This document shows, in pieces, positions 46,591 to 55,837 of a stretch of DNA of 64,000 nt. This DNA comes from Myxococcus stipitatus (GTDB lineage Bacteria; Myxococcota; Myxococcia; Myxococcales; Myxococcaceae): NCBI RefSeq assembly GCF_038561935.1, contig NZ_CP102770.1:3782001-3846000 (forward strand), written 5' to 3'. Position numbers and translations under genes: made by a program. Positions within the stretch are counted from its first letter, which is position 1; every line of letters begins with the position of its first letter. Under the pieces are notes generated by a model that was not told where the DNA came from, did not search any database, and saw only the letters and a program-made list of their open reading frames with translations.

Positions 46591-47694
46591 TTACTTCGAG
46601 ACCAGGGGCTGGACCTCACCCTGGAACGTGCCGAGAAGGGTGCGAATGGCCGTCTGCGCCGCCCGAATCTCATCCGCCGAGGCATCATCGTTGATTGCCT
46701 CCCGGAAGGGCTCGGGGATTGCGGCCAGCGCGCTGATGGATGCGGCAATCTGTCCGCGAATCTTGACGTCGAGCGCGCTGCCCGCCCCGACCACGTCTTG
46801 AAGCGAGGTCCCCTTCTTCGTCTCGCCCTGCAGGTGGCCCAGGTACACGTTCTCCACGCTGCGGATGTTGTTGGTGAAGTCGCTCAGCGAGTTGTACGCG
46901 AACTGGCTCTCCACGGAGTTCGGGTCACCCGAATCGAACGGCTCGGCGATCTTCCCGTTGGCCACTTCGTCGAGGATGGTGATGACGCCCTTCACGATTT
47001 CCTGCGCTGCGGCGTGCACGGACGGGTACGCGCTGTTTCCAGCCTGGCCCGCGGTCGCCAGCGTGTCGCGGAACGGCGCATTGCCGTCGACGGACTTCCT
47101 CCACCGGTCATGCAGCTCCTCGCCCACGGACTTGAGGTCCTCGGAGGTCGCCACGAGGTACTCGAACTCACGCGGCGTGATCTGGGCCACCGTCTTGGCG
47201 CCACCATCGCCGAAGATGAGGTACTCGACCGTGTGGAAGCCCTTCTGCGTATCGGGCAGTCCCCGTACGAATTGTGGCGTGAGGACCTTGTCGCCGGCGA
47301 GCACGCCCTCCAGGTCCGCATGGTTCAACGGCCAGTTGTCCATCGCCGGGTCCAGGCTGAAGCTGTCCGCGGGGCCGAAGAGGAAGCCTTCGCTCTGCTC
47401 CCACGGAACACGCGCGGCCTGCCAGGCCTGCTTCGCCGCGCTCAGCTTGTCCGCCGAGGGGGCCGTTGCGAGCGCCTTGCACGCCGCATCCAGGTCCGTC
47501 AATCGCGTGGCGAGCCTCGCGTAGGTGGGCACGACCACCTGATCCGTGAACGTGACGATGAGCTCCGAGGTGACCTTGGAATCGGGCGACTCGCAGCACG
47601 GCTCCGCGTCGTCACCGCAGCCACCGAGGACCAGGACTCCGGACAGCAGCGCTGGCGCGAACGCCAGGCGGAGGGGCAGGGACATGCGCTTCAT
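46591..47694 (-). CDS. Imelysin (M75)-family lipoprotein
   Basis: The product is 367 residues with lipobox LGGC. The sequence DSFSLDPAMDNWPLNHADLE and the GxHxxE motif in KGFHTVEYLIFG (a conserved metal-binding signature) identify an imelysin/ICMP-type protein. These are periplasmic and iron-linked, related to the EfeO/EfeM domain. A cysteine-rich start after the lipid anchor (GCGDDAEPCCESP) is unusual. It lies 33 bases upstream of the dihaem gene and 44 bases downstream of the porin. It is likely a metal-capture component. Confidence 0.88.
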   Translation of the reverse strand: MKRMSLPLRLAFAPALLSGVLVLGGCGDDAEPCCESPDSKVTSELIVTFTDQVVVPTYARLATRLTDLDAACKALATAPSADKLSAAKQAWQAARVPWEQSEGFLFGPADSFSLDPAMDNWPLNHADLEGVLAGDKVLTPQFVRGLPDTQKGFHTVEYLIFGDGGAKTVAQITPREFEYLVATSEDLKSVGEELHDRWRKSVDGNAPFRDTLATAGQAGNSAYPSVHAAAQEIVKGVITILDEVANGKIAEPFDSGDPNSVESQFAYNSLSDFTNNIRSVENVYLGHLQGETKKGTSLQDVVGAGSALDVKIRGQIAASISALAAIPEPFREAINDDASADEIRAAQTAIRTLLGTFQGEVQPLVSK

Positions 47695-47738
47695 GACAGA
47701 CCTTTCTATGGGGGAGGGGACGCTGGATGACGCCGGCG

Positions 47739-49199
47739 TCAGTAGTTGAAGCCCGTGGCGAGCCGCAGGGTGTTCTCCGGACGGAAGACAGCCGACCCGA
47801 AGCGCCGATGGCCGAAGTCGACCTTCGCGAAGGCCACGTTCATCAACTGGTACGCGATGCCCACCGTGTAGACGGAGCGGCGGAATCGCGGGTTGTCGAA
47901 CAGCTCCGCGCGCGGCTTGAACTGCGAATCGACGTAGTCGTAGCGGACGAAGGGGAAGAGCTGGTGGTCCGCATCGAGGCCGACGATGGGCGCGATGTCG
48001 TAGCCCACCTCGCCCCACGCGGCCAACGCGTTGTCGGACACCGGCGTGCGCTGCACTCCGAGCAGGTTGGACAGGCGCGCGTTGCGCTGCGAGATGGCCT
48101 CCGCGTTCTTCAGGTGGCCCCACATCACCAGCGCCTTCGCACTCCACGGCCCCTTTCGCACCGAGAGGTGCGCATCGAGGATGGTCAGTGGCGCCGACAC
48201 ATAGCCGCACGGTGCGACCTCGGCCTCGTTGTTGGCGTTCTCGCAGTTCTTCACCAGGTCCGCCTTGGGGCGGTTGCGCGTGGTATCGCCGTAATAGGCG
48301 GAAGCACCGAAGATGAACCCCTCGAAGTGGGTGACGTCGACGCGCGCCACCACGGCGATGTCCGTGGCGCGCTGCACCTCGAAGCGGCGCTGGTGCCCAC
48401 CCACCACCCAGTTGCGTGAGCTGAATCCCGTGGAGTCGAGCCCGTTGATCAGCTGTCCGGTGAGGCGCAGCCCCCAAGGGAACTTGTAGCGAAGGCGCAA
48501 GCCCATCTCGTCCCACGTGTTGGGGATGATGCTCGTCTCCGCTTCGTCGCGGGTGGTGCCCAGGTAGTCGATGGGGCGCGAGAACTCGCTCAGCGTCCCC
48601 ACCGCGACATAGAAGCGACCCACCGTGAGCGAGGCGTTCTGTCCCAGCTTCTTCGAGAGGAACAGCTCCTCGACCAGGATCTCGCCGCCCTTGTCCAGCT
48701 CCTGCTCGAACTCGCCGAACTCCTCGTACTCGAGCTCCATCGCGGTGCCGGTGCCGCCGTGCTCGAACTCGACCTCGACTTCCGCCTCGATGCCGTAGTC
48801 GGGCAGGACGCCCTTCAGCTCCACCACCAGTCGCGTGGTGTCGAACTCCACACGGGAGTCGCGCTGCGAGCCGCGCGCCCGGTTCTGGTTGAGCCCGTGG
48901 TTGAAGTACGCGAACTGAAGCTCTCCGTACGACGTGAAGAACGCATCCAACTTCGGGCGCTTCGGAAAGAACGACGCGGGCGCGGGCTGCTCCGGCACCG
49001 GGGCTGGTGTCGCATCCGCGGAGGGCGCGGGCGAGGCCGGTGCATCCGCGGGCGCGGGACTCGCCGGCTCCGAGGCCGCGGGCGCCGGGGGCGACCCACC
49101 CGAACCGGTGGAGTCGTCCGCGCGGGCGGCCGCCGCGGAGAGCATCAGGGTGGAACAGAGCAACAGCGACGACGAAACGGAGCGAGGACGAGCGGGCAT
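47739..49199 (-). CDS. Outer-membrane porin-like beta-barrel
   Basis: The 486-residue protein starts at ATG 49199 with a signal peptide ending AAAARADD. An Ala/Pro-rich linker follows (about 30-65). The rest is alternating amphipathic strands ending in Phe-Asn-Tyr, the terminal aromatic expected for barrel insertion. Segments such as SYGELQFAYFNHG and WDEMGLRLRYKFPWGLRLTG resemble phosphate-selective (OprO/P) type porins. It heads the operon with the imelysin-like and dihaem genes and probably moves the operon's metal or metal-chelate across the outer membrane. The substrate is inferred only. Confidence 0.78.
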   Translation of the reverse strand: MPARPRSVSSSLLLCSTLMLSAAAARADDSTGSGGSPPAPAASEPASPAPADAPASPAPSADATPAPVPEQPAPASFFPKRPKLDAFFTSYGELQFAYFNHGLNQNRARGSQRDSRVEFDTTRLVVELKGVLPDYGIEAEVEVEFEHGGTGTAMELEYEEFGEFEQELDKGGEILVEELFLSKKLGQNASLTVGRFYVAVGTLSEFSRPIDYLGTTRDEAETSIIPNTWDEMGLRLRYKFPWGLRLTGQLINGLDSTGFSSRNWVVGGHQRRFEVQRATDIAVVARVDVTHFEGFIFGASAYYGDTTRNRPKADLVKNCENANNEAEVAPCGYVSAPLTILDAHLSVRKGPWSAKALVMWGHLKNAEAISQRNARLSNLLGVQRTPVSDNALAAWGEVGYDIAPIVGLDADHQLFPFVRYDYVDSQFKPRAELFDNPRFRRSVYTVGIAYQLMNVAFAKVDFGHRRFGSAVFRPENTLRLATGFNY

Positions 49200-49220
49200 T
49201 GGCGCGGCGCGCACCCTACG

Positions 49221-49251
49221 CTCATGATTTTGATTTTGCAAACCAGAATCA
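49221..49251 (-). promoter_or_regulatory. AT-rich dyad upstream of the porin operon
   Basis: Within 49231-49251 TGATTTT and AGAATCA form a 7-7-7 dyad (6 of 7 bases pair). A further TGATTT lies at 49225-49230. The tract is strikingly AT-rich here and sits 22-52 bases before the porin ATG. It could be the operator and promoter of an iron-responsive operon; it is not a close match to the classical Fur box. Confidence 0.45.
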
Positions 49252-49325
49252 ATTAGAGCCCCAAGGAAAGGCCCGGGAGCGCGGCTCGTCGGGCCTCGAG
49301 GACGCAGGGGCGTCGCCTCAGCGGC

Positions 49326-50243
49326 TCACCACTTCATCTCCTCCTTGCCCGGGCCCGCCTCCTGGCGTTTCTCGCCGGGGCGGCTCACGCCGGTGAGGGT
49401 GGCGCGCACGGTGCCCAGGTCCAGCGTGCCGACGGCGGCCAGGGGCAGCCTGCGGGCATCGTCGGAGATCCACACGTGGACCTCGCGCCTCTGCTTCGGG
49501 CGGTCCAGTCGCACGGCGACCCCCGACAGGTGCCACGCGTTGAACTGACCCAGCGGGGTGGTCACCTGCTCCTTCTTGAGGACCTGTCCCTGCATTCGCC
49601 ACAGCCTGCGCACGCCGTAGACGTCGAAGCAGACGCTCATGTTCTCCTCGAGCGGGAGCTGGCGCAGCAGGTAGATGGAGCCCGCGACGTCGAGGCCGTC
49701 CTTGTCGTAGGTGTAGTTGAACTGGCCCTTGTTGCGCTGGCCAATCTGGTAGTCGACCTTGATGGCGCGGTCCTTGTGCGTGAAGGCGACCTCCACCTTG
49801 CGGCGCAGCTCGTTCTCCGTCGCGTCCTCCACGTAGCGCCGAGGACGCAACGTGCGAGGGTGGAGCCAGGTGGTGGCGCTGCCTCGCACGCGGCGGACCT
49901 TGGAGAAGAAGGAGTTGGTCTGCGCCTCCGCCAGCACGGGGATCTGCCCGTTCTGTTGCTTCTGGACTCGCAGGGTCATCTTCCCGGCCTGGGCGCCCAT
50001 GGCATCCAGGTCGAACTCGAGCACCTCGCCGGCCATGAACGTCAGCGGCATGCGCAGCGCGGGCAGGGCCTGGGCACAGGGCTGGACGGTGAGCGGGGGC
50101 TCCTCGATGGGAGTCGCTGAGTGGGTGTCAGCGGGCTTGTCGGCGTCGGGCTTGTCGGCCTCCGTGTCCGGAAGCTGGGCCCAGGCGGTGCCGCCGGAGC
50201 ACATCAGCAACCAGGTCGCGAGCAGGGGGCGCAGGGAGCTCAT
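49326..50243 (-). CDS. Exported DUF3108 protein
   Basis: The ATG at 50243 follows GGAAGGAAGAAGG. The 305-residue product has a signal peptide ending GGTAWAQ. An Asp/Pro-rich stretch precedes a beta-rich domain typical of DUF3108 (FMAGEVLEFDLDAMGAQAGKM, then FNYTYDKDG and FNAWHLSGVAV). DUF3108 proteins are periplasmic or envelope beta-barrel-like proteins of unknown role. It is the third gene of a minus-strand run of DUF3108, DUF4091 and DUF3108. Its distant paralogue is at 51976. Confidence 0.8.
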   Translation of the reverse strand: MSSLRPLLATWLLMCSGGTAWAQLPDTEADKPDADKPADTHSATPIEEPPLTVQPCAQALPALRMPLTFMAGEVLEFDLDAMGAQAGKMTLRVQKQQNGQIPVLAEAQTNSFFSKVRRVRGSATTWLHPRTLRPRRYVEDATENELRRKVEVAFTHKDRAIKVDYQIGQRNKGQFNYTYDKDGLDVAGSIYLLRQLPLEENMSVCFDVYGVRRLWRMQGQVLKKEQVTTPLGQFNAWHLSGVAVRLDRPKQRREVHVWISDDARRLPLAAVGTLDLGTVRATLTGVSRPGEKRQEAGPGKEEMKW

Positions 50244-50264
50244 CCTTCTTCCTTCCACTGGAGA

Positions 50265-51950
50265 CTACGGGGTGCTCTCGGGCGTGTGACGTCCCGAGCG
50301 CTTCGCAAATTCGGAGGTGGACCATCGCTGCCGGAGCCGCGCCGTCACGACCTGGCGGACCTGGGCCCATTCTCTCGCATCCTGGCGGATGTCCCAACCG
50401 GACCGGACGAGCTGGCGCGCCGCGTCTCGGGCGAACTTCTCGTCGCCCAGTCTGGAGAGCAGCCGCAGGTACTCGAAGTCCTCCAGGCCGTCTCGCAAAT
50501 GCTTGAGACGCAACGAAGGCACGGGCTGGTGTCGAGAATCTCCCAGGCGCTCGGGCGTTCCTGGGTAGAAGAACGTCCCGTCTCCGTTGCCGCCGAACTC
50601 GAAGAGGTCCTTCCAGGGGTCCTTCTTCGTGTTGTAGGCGAAGACGGTGTCGAAATAGAGCTCGCCGTCCACGCCGCTGACGAACGCCAGCGGCCCCATG
50701 GCCCGGTTGAGCATGGCGGAGTGGTCCACCATGTACGAGGCCCACCCGCTGTACGCCCGCTCCTGCGCGGCCTCCGTCGACGCCCCCCCGTTGCAGCCGT
50801 GAGAATTGCAACTCTGATACCACCACACCTGGGTTCCAGGGCGCAGTTGCTTGCGCAGCTCGGTGACGGTGTGGATGGCACGGCACGTCGCGGGGCCGGG
50901 GCGGGGGAAGAAGCAGTTGAGCGTGGGGGCGAGGATATCCGCGGCGTCGGGGAGCTCGCCCTCCAGCGGCGTGGTGATGAGCACGCGGGCGCCCCCGGCC
51001 TCGCGGACGCGGCGTGACTGGGTCAGCACCAGCGGCACGTCCTGCGGCTTGGGTTCGTCCTTCGCGTAGAAGAAGAGCTGCGCGGGCCAGTCCTTCTGCC
51101 GGAAGTGCTCCACGAAGGCGCGGTAGTAGGCGACCCGCTCCGCCTCCGTGCTGGCCTTCTTGTTGTCGCGCAGGTCCGTCGTGGTGAAGCGGGCGCCGGA
51201 GGGCAGCAGGCTTCCGTCGAGGAAGGGCGCCATCTCCGCGTCGTACTCCCGCCAGTCGACCACGGCCCGGCCGTCCTCGAAGCGCACCGGCGGGGGAGAC
51301 ATGCTCATGCCGTGCGCACTCACGCGATGCTCCAGGAGCAGGCGCGCGTACGCTCGCAACAGGGCCCGCGCCTCGGACGATTCCGCGTTGAGCCCATGGC
51401 CTCGGGCGATGCTCAGCTGAGAGATGCCGAAGCTCGTGGGCAGCGAGGCCGTCGCCGGCAGGACGAAGGGCTGCACTTCCACCGTGAAGGGCACCGAGAG
51501 CTGCTCGCGGGAGTCGAGGCTCGCGCGCAGCTTGCCTCGATACGTGCCGGGCTTCTGGCCCTCGGGCGCGCAGACCTCCACGTAGAGGACCGCGGGAAGG
51601 TCCGGGTTCGAGACGGGCGCACTCACGGGGAGGAGCGGGTCGGGCCAGGGGCCCGTGGCGCCCTGCGCGTTGGAGGGCACCGCCACGTCCAGATAGCCCT
51701 CGCGCCACAGGGCCGCGCGCAGCGGCGCACCAGGGCCCTTGAGCAACAGCGAGGGCACTTTCAGCTGTCGCACCGTGCCGGGGAGCACCACCTGCACTCC
51801 CTCGCACTCACCGCGCGCCACGCTCACCCGGGCCTGGCGAGCGCCTTGGAGCGAGGCTCCAGGTCTCACCTTGACCAGGGGGGACACCACCACGGCTTCC
51901 GGCGTGGCGGCCATCGCCGCCATCACCACCCACGCCCATTCCGCGCCCAT
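50265..51950 (-). CDS. DUF4091 glycoside-hydrolase-like secreted protein
   Basis: Starting at ATG 51950 (51986 is possible), the product has 561 residues. A short signal-like N-terminus is followed by a beta-rich domain (about 20-175), then a TIM-barrel-like region. FFYAKDEP, QVWWYQSC and GDGTFFYPG match the DUF4091 family, which is related to glycoside hydrolases. The conserved acidic residue in KDEP could be catalytic. The C-terminus (LRLKHLRDGLEDFEYLRLL) is a typical DUF4091 ending. It is probably exported, acting on a polysaccharide. It lies 25 bases after the DUF3108 gene. Confidence 0.8.
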   Translation of the reverse strand: MGAEWAWVVMAAMAATPEAVVVSPLVKVRPGASLQGARQARVSVARGECEGVQVVLPGTVRQLKVPSLLLKGPGAPLRAALWREGYLDVAVPSNAQGATGPWPDPLLPVSAPVSNPDLPAVLYVEVCAPEGQKPGTYRGKLRASLDSREQLSVPFTVEVQPFVLPATASLPTSFGISQLSIARGHGLNAESSEARALLRAYARLLLEHRVSAHGMSMSPPPVRFEDGRAVVDWREYDAEMAPFLDGSLLPSGARFTTTDLRDNKKASTEAERVAYYRAFVEHFRQKDWPAQLFFYAKDEPKPQDVPLVLTQSRRVREAGGARVLITTPLEGELPDAADILAPTLNCFFPRPGPATCRAIHTVTELRKQLRPGTQVWWYQSCNSHGCNGGASTEAAQERAYSGWASYMVDHSAMLNRAMGPLAFVSGVDGELYFDTVFAYNTKKDPWKDLFEFGGNGDGTFFYPGTPERLGDSRHQPVPSLRLKHLRDGLEDFEYLRLLSRLGDEKFARDAARQLVRSGWDIRQDAREWAQVRQVVTARLRQRWSTSEFAKRSGRHTPESTP

Positions 51951-51975
51951 CCGCCCCCTTCGCTCTCCAGCGGTC

Positions 51976-52785
51976 CTACCCGCCACCGCCCTCCGCGCGT
52001 GCCACCGCCACGGCGCGCCCGGGTTGATAGTCCGTGATTTCCGCCACCACGGTGCCCAGGACCAGGTCCGCTTCCACGCGCACCAGCACGTGCCGGCTGT
52101 CCGCCGTGAAGTAGACGACCATGTCCCGCTTCGTGTTCAGGTTGCCGCCGAACTCCGCCTGCACCCGCGTCTTGAAGACCTCCTGCTCTCCGAGCTCTGT
52201 CTCGAGCGTCTCGCGCGACTCCACCTTCGCGCGCATCGTGAAGCTCTTGCTGCCGGTGAACACCGGGAAGGCGTACTCGCCGCCGACGACCAGGGTCTGG
52301 TTGCGCAGCGCGAAGGTGGCGCCCGTCACGTCCAGCGTGCCCTCGGTGAGCTCCGCGGTGGACTCGCGCGGCGTCTCGCCCTCGCGTTGCTTCACGACGT
52401 GGGCGCTCTTGCCATCCGGGCTTATCTGGATGCGCTGGCGGCGGCGCTTGCCGTTCTCGTCCGCGTGCAACTCGCTGCCCGCCACGCGCTGGGTGTCCGC
52501 CTGCCAGTAGGACACGAACTTGTCCTTGATGGGCCAGACGCCGATGAGCGCTTCCGAGCGCGCCACGGCGACGATGGGCCACACGTCCACACCCCATTGC
52601 TTCATGGGCGCGCCCACCGTCACCTGCGCGGTGCCGGCCGTGACGCCGAAGTACTTCACGCGATACTGGGCCTGCTCACCGGGGCTGAACGCCGACGTCG
52701 TGGGAGCGGGTTGGGCCAGGGCCGACGCGGACCAGACCAGGCCCGCAACCACCGCGGCGAACCCCCAATTGGACTGCGTAAGCAT
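51976..52785 (-). CDS. Exported DUF3108 protein, first gene of the cluster
   Basis: This 269-residue protein has a signal peptide ending WSASALAQ. A DUF3108 domain follows: FSPGEQAQYRVKYFGVTAGT, ADENGKRRRQRI, then EVFKTRVQAEFGGNL and VVYFTADSRHVLVRVE. It is a paralogue of the gene at 49326 with low sequence identity. It starts the minus-strand cluster and precedes the DUF4091 gene. The role is unknown. Confidence 0.82.
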   Translation of the reverse strand: MLTQSNWGFAAVVAGLVWSASALAQPAPTTSAFSPGEQAQYRVKYFGVTAGTAQVTVGAPMKQWGVDVWPIVAVARSEALIGVWPIKDKFVSYWQADTQRVAGSELHADENGKRRRQRIQISPDGKSAHVVKQREGETPRESTAELTEGTLDVTGATFALRNQTLVVGGEYAFPVFTGSKSFTMRAKVESRETLETELGEQEVFKTRVQAEFGGNLNTKRDMVVYFTADSRHVLVRVEADLVLGTVVAEITDYQPGRAVAVARAEGGGG

Positions 52786-53109
52786 CGAGTGAGCTCCCTC
52801 GCTTGGACGTTAAGTAGCGTGCCTGCATGCCGCCAGGCCTTGCCCCGAACCATTCCCGCCACTCCACATTTCCCACTGACGCGCCCGTCCGGCGGGCATT
52901 CAACGGGCGCACGTCCACCCGGCCGTGGGGGCACCACGAGGGCGAGCGTCCCCGCAGTGTGGCACGGGGGGACCCCCTGGCGCCTCTTTCAGGCCCGAGG
53001 CAGGCCGCCCTCCAGGCGAGTCGAGCATGTCCACCGGCGGACACCGCTGCTAGCCTTCCAGGCTGGCGCATCTCCAGCCCGGAGGTGCCTTGCCCGGAGG
53101 CGCGGGAAC
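52786..53109. other. Gene-free divergent region of 324 bases
   Basis: No convincing gene is seen. It must hold the promoters of the minus-strand DUF3108 gene and the plus-strand zinc-ribbon gene. The one ordered element is a 16-base near-palindrome TGTCCACCGGCGGACA at 53028-53043 (14 of 16 positions symmetrical), which could be an operator for the small gene. Confidence 0.4.
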
Positions 53110-53319
53110 ATGGCCGGTGACTACGACTTCGACGACGACGACCACAAGGACTCGGCGGTGGGAAGCCGCCGCAAGGAGTTCGACTGTCCGGGGTGCAACG
53201 CGAACAACCCCGTGGACGACGGCTTCGGCGACGGTGACGAGCTGCGCTGCAACTACTGCGGCTGCGAGTACAAGGTCACCGTCAACGCGGAAGGCCGCAT
53301 GAAGTTCAAGGAGATTTGA
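53110..53319 (+). CDS. Small zinc-ribbon protein with acidic N-terminus
   Basis: The 69-residue product has an Asp-rich start (YDFDDDDHKD) and a C4 zinc ribbon: Cys26-x2-Cys29 (CPGC) and Cys47-x2-Cys50 (CNYC). GGAGG at 53094-53098 lies 11 bases upstream, which supports the ATG at 53110. Such small ribbons often bind nucleic acid or protein partners. The function is unknown; that it is a real gene is fairly likely. Confidence 0.7.
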   Translation: MAGDYDFDDDDHKDSAVGSRRKEFDCPGCNANNPVDDGFGDGDELRCNYCGCEYKVTVNAEGRMKFKEI

Positions 53320-53343
53320 GGGCGCGGCGGGCGCCCCCGTGTC

Positions 53344-54021
53344 TCAGGTGCGCTCGCCGAAGATGGCGGTGCCCACGCGAACGTGTGTGGCACCCGCCTG
53401 GATGGCCCGCTCGAAGTCGTGCGTGGTGCCCATGGACAGCCTCGGCAGCCCGTGGTGCCAGGCCAGCTCCCGCAGCCTCTGGAAGTACCCGAGCGCGCGC
53501 GCCTCGTCGTCGGTGGGCGGGGGCAGCGACATGAGCCCCACCAGCTCCAGGCCCGGCAGCGCGCGCACCTGCGTCAGGAACTCCGGCAGCGCGGAGGGCT
53601 CGAGGCCGGACTTGGTGGACTCGCCGCCCACGTTGACCTCGACGTAGCAGGGCAGGGGCGTGGTGCCTTCGCGCCGCTTGGACAGCTCGCGCGCCACCTC
53701 TAGCCGCTCCAGCGCGTGGAAGGCGTGCGCCACCTTGGCCACGTACTTCACCTTGTTCGTCTGGAGCGGGCCGATGGCATGCCAGCGAAGGCCGTCCAGG
53801 TCGGCCAGCTCCGCGGCCTTGTCCCGCAGCTCCTGGGCGTAGTTCTCCCCGAAGTCGCGCTGCCCCGCCGCATAGGCCTCCCGGATGAGGGCCGCCGGCT
53901 TCAGCTTGGACACCGCCACCAGCGTCACCGACTCCACGGGCCGGCCCGCACGCACGCAGGCCTCCGCCACGCGCGCTCGCACCGACGCCAACCGCTCCGC
54001 GATCTCCGAACCCATGGTCAA
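53344..54021 (-). CDS. yggS: YggS-family PLP homeostasis protein
   Basis: This 225-residue protein has the alanine-racemase-like TIM barrel of the YggS/PROSC family. It shows LVAVSKLKP with the Schiff-base Lys39, [21 protein letters not shown] and [14 protein letters not shown]. The usual LSMGMS-x-D signature reads LSMGTTHDF. These proteins bind pyridoxal phosphate and help control its free level, without enzymatic turnover. It overlaps the upstream maf gene by 4 bases, forming a two-gene unit. Confidence 0.93.
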   Translation of the reverse strand: MTMGSEIAERLASVRARVAEACVRAGRPVESVTLVAVSKLKPAALIREAYAAGQRDFGENYAQELRDKAAELADLDGLRWHAIGPLQTNKVKYVAKVAHAFHALERLEVARELSKRREGTTPLPCYVEVNVGGESTKSGLEPSALPEFLTQVRALPGLELVGLMSLPPPTDDEARALGYFQRLRELAWHHGLPRLSMGTTHDFERAIQAGATHVRVGTAIFGERT

Positions 54022-54611
54022 CGCTTCCAGGCCAGGGGCACGCCCGCGCGCTCCATCAGCGCGAGGGTCTCTCCCAGCGGCAGGCCCACGACGTTGGTGG
54101 GGCTTCCGTCCACGGACGCAACGAGGAAGCCGCCCTTGCCCTGGATGGCGTAGGCGCCCGCACGGTCCACCGGCTCTCCGGTGCTCACGTACCAGTCGAT
54201 CTCCGCGGTGCTCAACGCGCGGAAGGTGACGCGGGTGTGCACCGCCAGCGCCTCCTCGTGCCGGCCCGCGAGCGCGACGCCGGTGAAGACGTCATGCGTC
54301 CTTCCGGACAGTCGCCCGAGCATCTCGCGGGCCTCGTCCGGGCTCTGCGGCTTTCCGAGCAGCTCGGTGCCCACGGCCACGGTGGTGTCCGCGGCCAACA
54401 CCCAGGCGCCCGGGGAGCGGGCGGCCACGACGCGCGCCTTCTCACGGGCCAGACGCAGGACGTAGGCCCTGGCCTCTTCGCCCGGGTGGGGTGTTTCGTC
54501 GATGTCCGCCGCGGAGACGGTAAAAGTGAGTCCCAATTGCGACAAGAAGTCGCGGCGGCGGGGCGAACCCGAGGCCAGGACGAGCAACGTTTGATCAGCG
54601 TGCGTGTGCAT
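54018..54611 (-). CDS. maf: Maf-family nucleotide pyrophosphatase
   Basis: The 197-residue protein carries Maf signatures: [15 protein letters not shown] (9-23), [13 protein letters not shown] with Asp75, and the final YAIQGKGG and NVVGLPL. Maf enzymes hydrolyse non-canonical nucleoside triphosphates or dTTP/UTP to monophosphates and are linked to division arrest. It is co-transcribed with yggS (4-base overlap) and divergent from the GGDEF gene, with 53 bases between starts. Confidence 0.95.
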   Translation of the reverse strand: MHTHADQTLLVLASGSPRRRDFLSQLGLTFTVSAADIDETPHPGEEARAYVLRLAREKARVVAARSPGAWVLAADTTVAVGTELLGKPQSPDEAREMLGRLSGRTHDVFTGVALAGRHEEALAVHTRVTFRALSTAEIDWYVSTGEPVDRAGAYAIQGKGGFLVASVDGSPTNVVGLPLGETLALMERAGVPLAWKR

Positions 54612-54664
54612 GTTACGGCTCCAGGCGTCCTTAGCAGACTTGCGCCTCGGAGTGGACTCTACGG

Positions 54665-55759
54665 ATGAATCCCGCGGACCTCCTGTCGGCCATGAAGCGG
54701 ACAGTGGAGCAACTGGCCGCCTACAACGAGATGGCGAAGGCGTTGACGTCCACGCTGGAGCTGCGCGAGGTGCTCGCGCTCGTGATGCAGAAGGTCAGCA
54801 GCCTGCTGCTGCCTCGCAACTGGTCCCTCATCCTCCTGGATGAGCGCACCGGAAAGCTCTCCTTCGAAATCGCGGTGGGCGAAGGCGCCGGGGTCCTCAA
54901 GGGGCTCCAGCTCAACCCCGGTGAAGGCATCGCTGGCGCGGTCTTCTCCTCGGGTGTGGCGCGGCTCGTCCACGATGTGGGCGGGGACCCCAGCTTCTCG
55001 CCCCGCTTCGACGAGGCGTCCGCCTTCCACACCCGCTCCATCCTCGCGGTGCCCCTTCTGTCACGAGGCCATGTGCTGGGGGTCATCGAGCTGGTCAACG
55101 GTCCCACCGACCCGCCGTTCTCCAACGACGACCTCACCACGCTGACGGCCATCGCGGACTACGCGGCCATCGCCATCGAGAACGCGCGCAACTTCCGCCG
55201 GGTGCAGGAGCTCACGATCACGGATGAGCACACCGGCTGCTACAACGCCCGGCATCTGCGCGCGCTGCTGGATACAGAGGTGAAGCGCTCGGCGCGCTTC
55301 CGCCACCCGCTGTCGCTCGTGTTCCTGGACCTGGACCACTTCAAGAGCGTCAACGACCGGCACGGGCACTTGATGGGCAGCGCCACGCTCAAGGAAGTCG
55401 GCGACCTGCTCATGGCCCTGGGGCGCAACGGCCTGGACGCCGTCTTCCGCTACGGCGGCGACGAGTTCGCCATCCTCCTGGTGGAGACGGACCAGGACGG
55501 CGCGACGCAAATCGCCCAGCGCGTGTGCGACGCGTTCCGGGGCCGCTCCTTCCTCGTCGACCATGGGCTGGACGTTCGCGTCACCGCCAGCGTGGGGGTG
55601 GCCACGTTCCCCGACCACGCGACCTCCGCCGTGGACCTCATCCGCTCGGCGGACTTCGCCATGTACGGGGCCAAGGCGCGGGGCCGGGACGGCATCTGCG
55701 TCGCGGAGCCGCCAGGCTCCGACACGAGCGGTGGCGGCTCCGACGTCCCCGGGCCCTGA
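54665..55759 (+). CDS. GAF-GGDEF diguanylate cyclase
   Basis: The 364-residue protein has a GAF sensor domain at about 25-175 and a GGDEF domain at about 185-350, with the active site GGDEF intact (264-268). The RxxD product-inhibition site five residues before it reads Asn255-Gly-Leu-Asp258, so feedback inhibition by c-di-GMP is probably lost. It makes c-di-GMP from two GTP in the cytosol. The ligand of the GAF domain is unknown. It is monocistronic and ends before a strong bidirectional hairpin. Confidence 0.93.
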   Translation: MNPADLLSAMKRTVEQLAAYNEMAKALTSTLELREVLALVMQKVSSLLLPRNWSLILLDERTGKLSFEIAVGEGAGVLKGLQLNPGEGIAGAVFSSGVARLVHDVGGDPSFSPRFDEASAFHTRSILAVPLLSRGHVLGVIELVNGPTDPPFSNDDLTTLTAIADYAAIAIENARNFRRVQELTITDEHTGCYNARHLRALLDTEVKRSARFRHPLSLVFLDLDHFKSVNDRHGHLMGSATLKEVGDLLMALGRNGLDAVFRYGGDEFAILLVETDQDGATQIAQRVCDAFRGRSFLVDHGLDVRVTASVGVATFPDHATSAVDLIRSADFAMYGAKARGRDGICVAEPPGSDTSGGGSDVPGP

Positions 55760-55778
55760 CAGCCCTCCAGAAAGACCA

Positions 55779-55813
55779 AGGGCCGGGGAGGGAAGTACCC
55801 TCGGCCCGGCCCT
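55779..55813. terminator. Shared terminator between GGDEF and PpiD-like genes
   Basis: AGGGCCGGG plus GAGGG on the left (55779 onward) pair with CCCTC and CGGCCCT on the right (ending 55813), with a 2-base bulge. It sits between two convergent genes and can serve both strands. Confidence 0.6.
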
Positions 55814-55837
55814 CGTGGGACTGCGCTGGGAAGCGGA

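Noticed and set aside
49221-49251. Classical Fur box
   Set aside because: The dyad is AT-rich and well placed but does not match the GATAATGAT-type 19-base pattern closely, so it is listed only as an operator-like site.
52827-53120. 97-residue frame in the 324-base gap
   Set aside because: Composition is random (Pro/Arg/Ser), no ribosome site, and it runs into the zinc-ribbon start in another frame.
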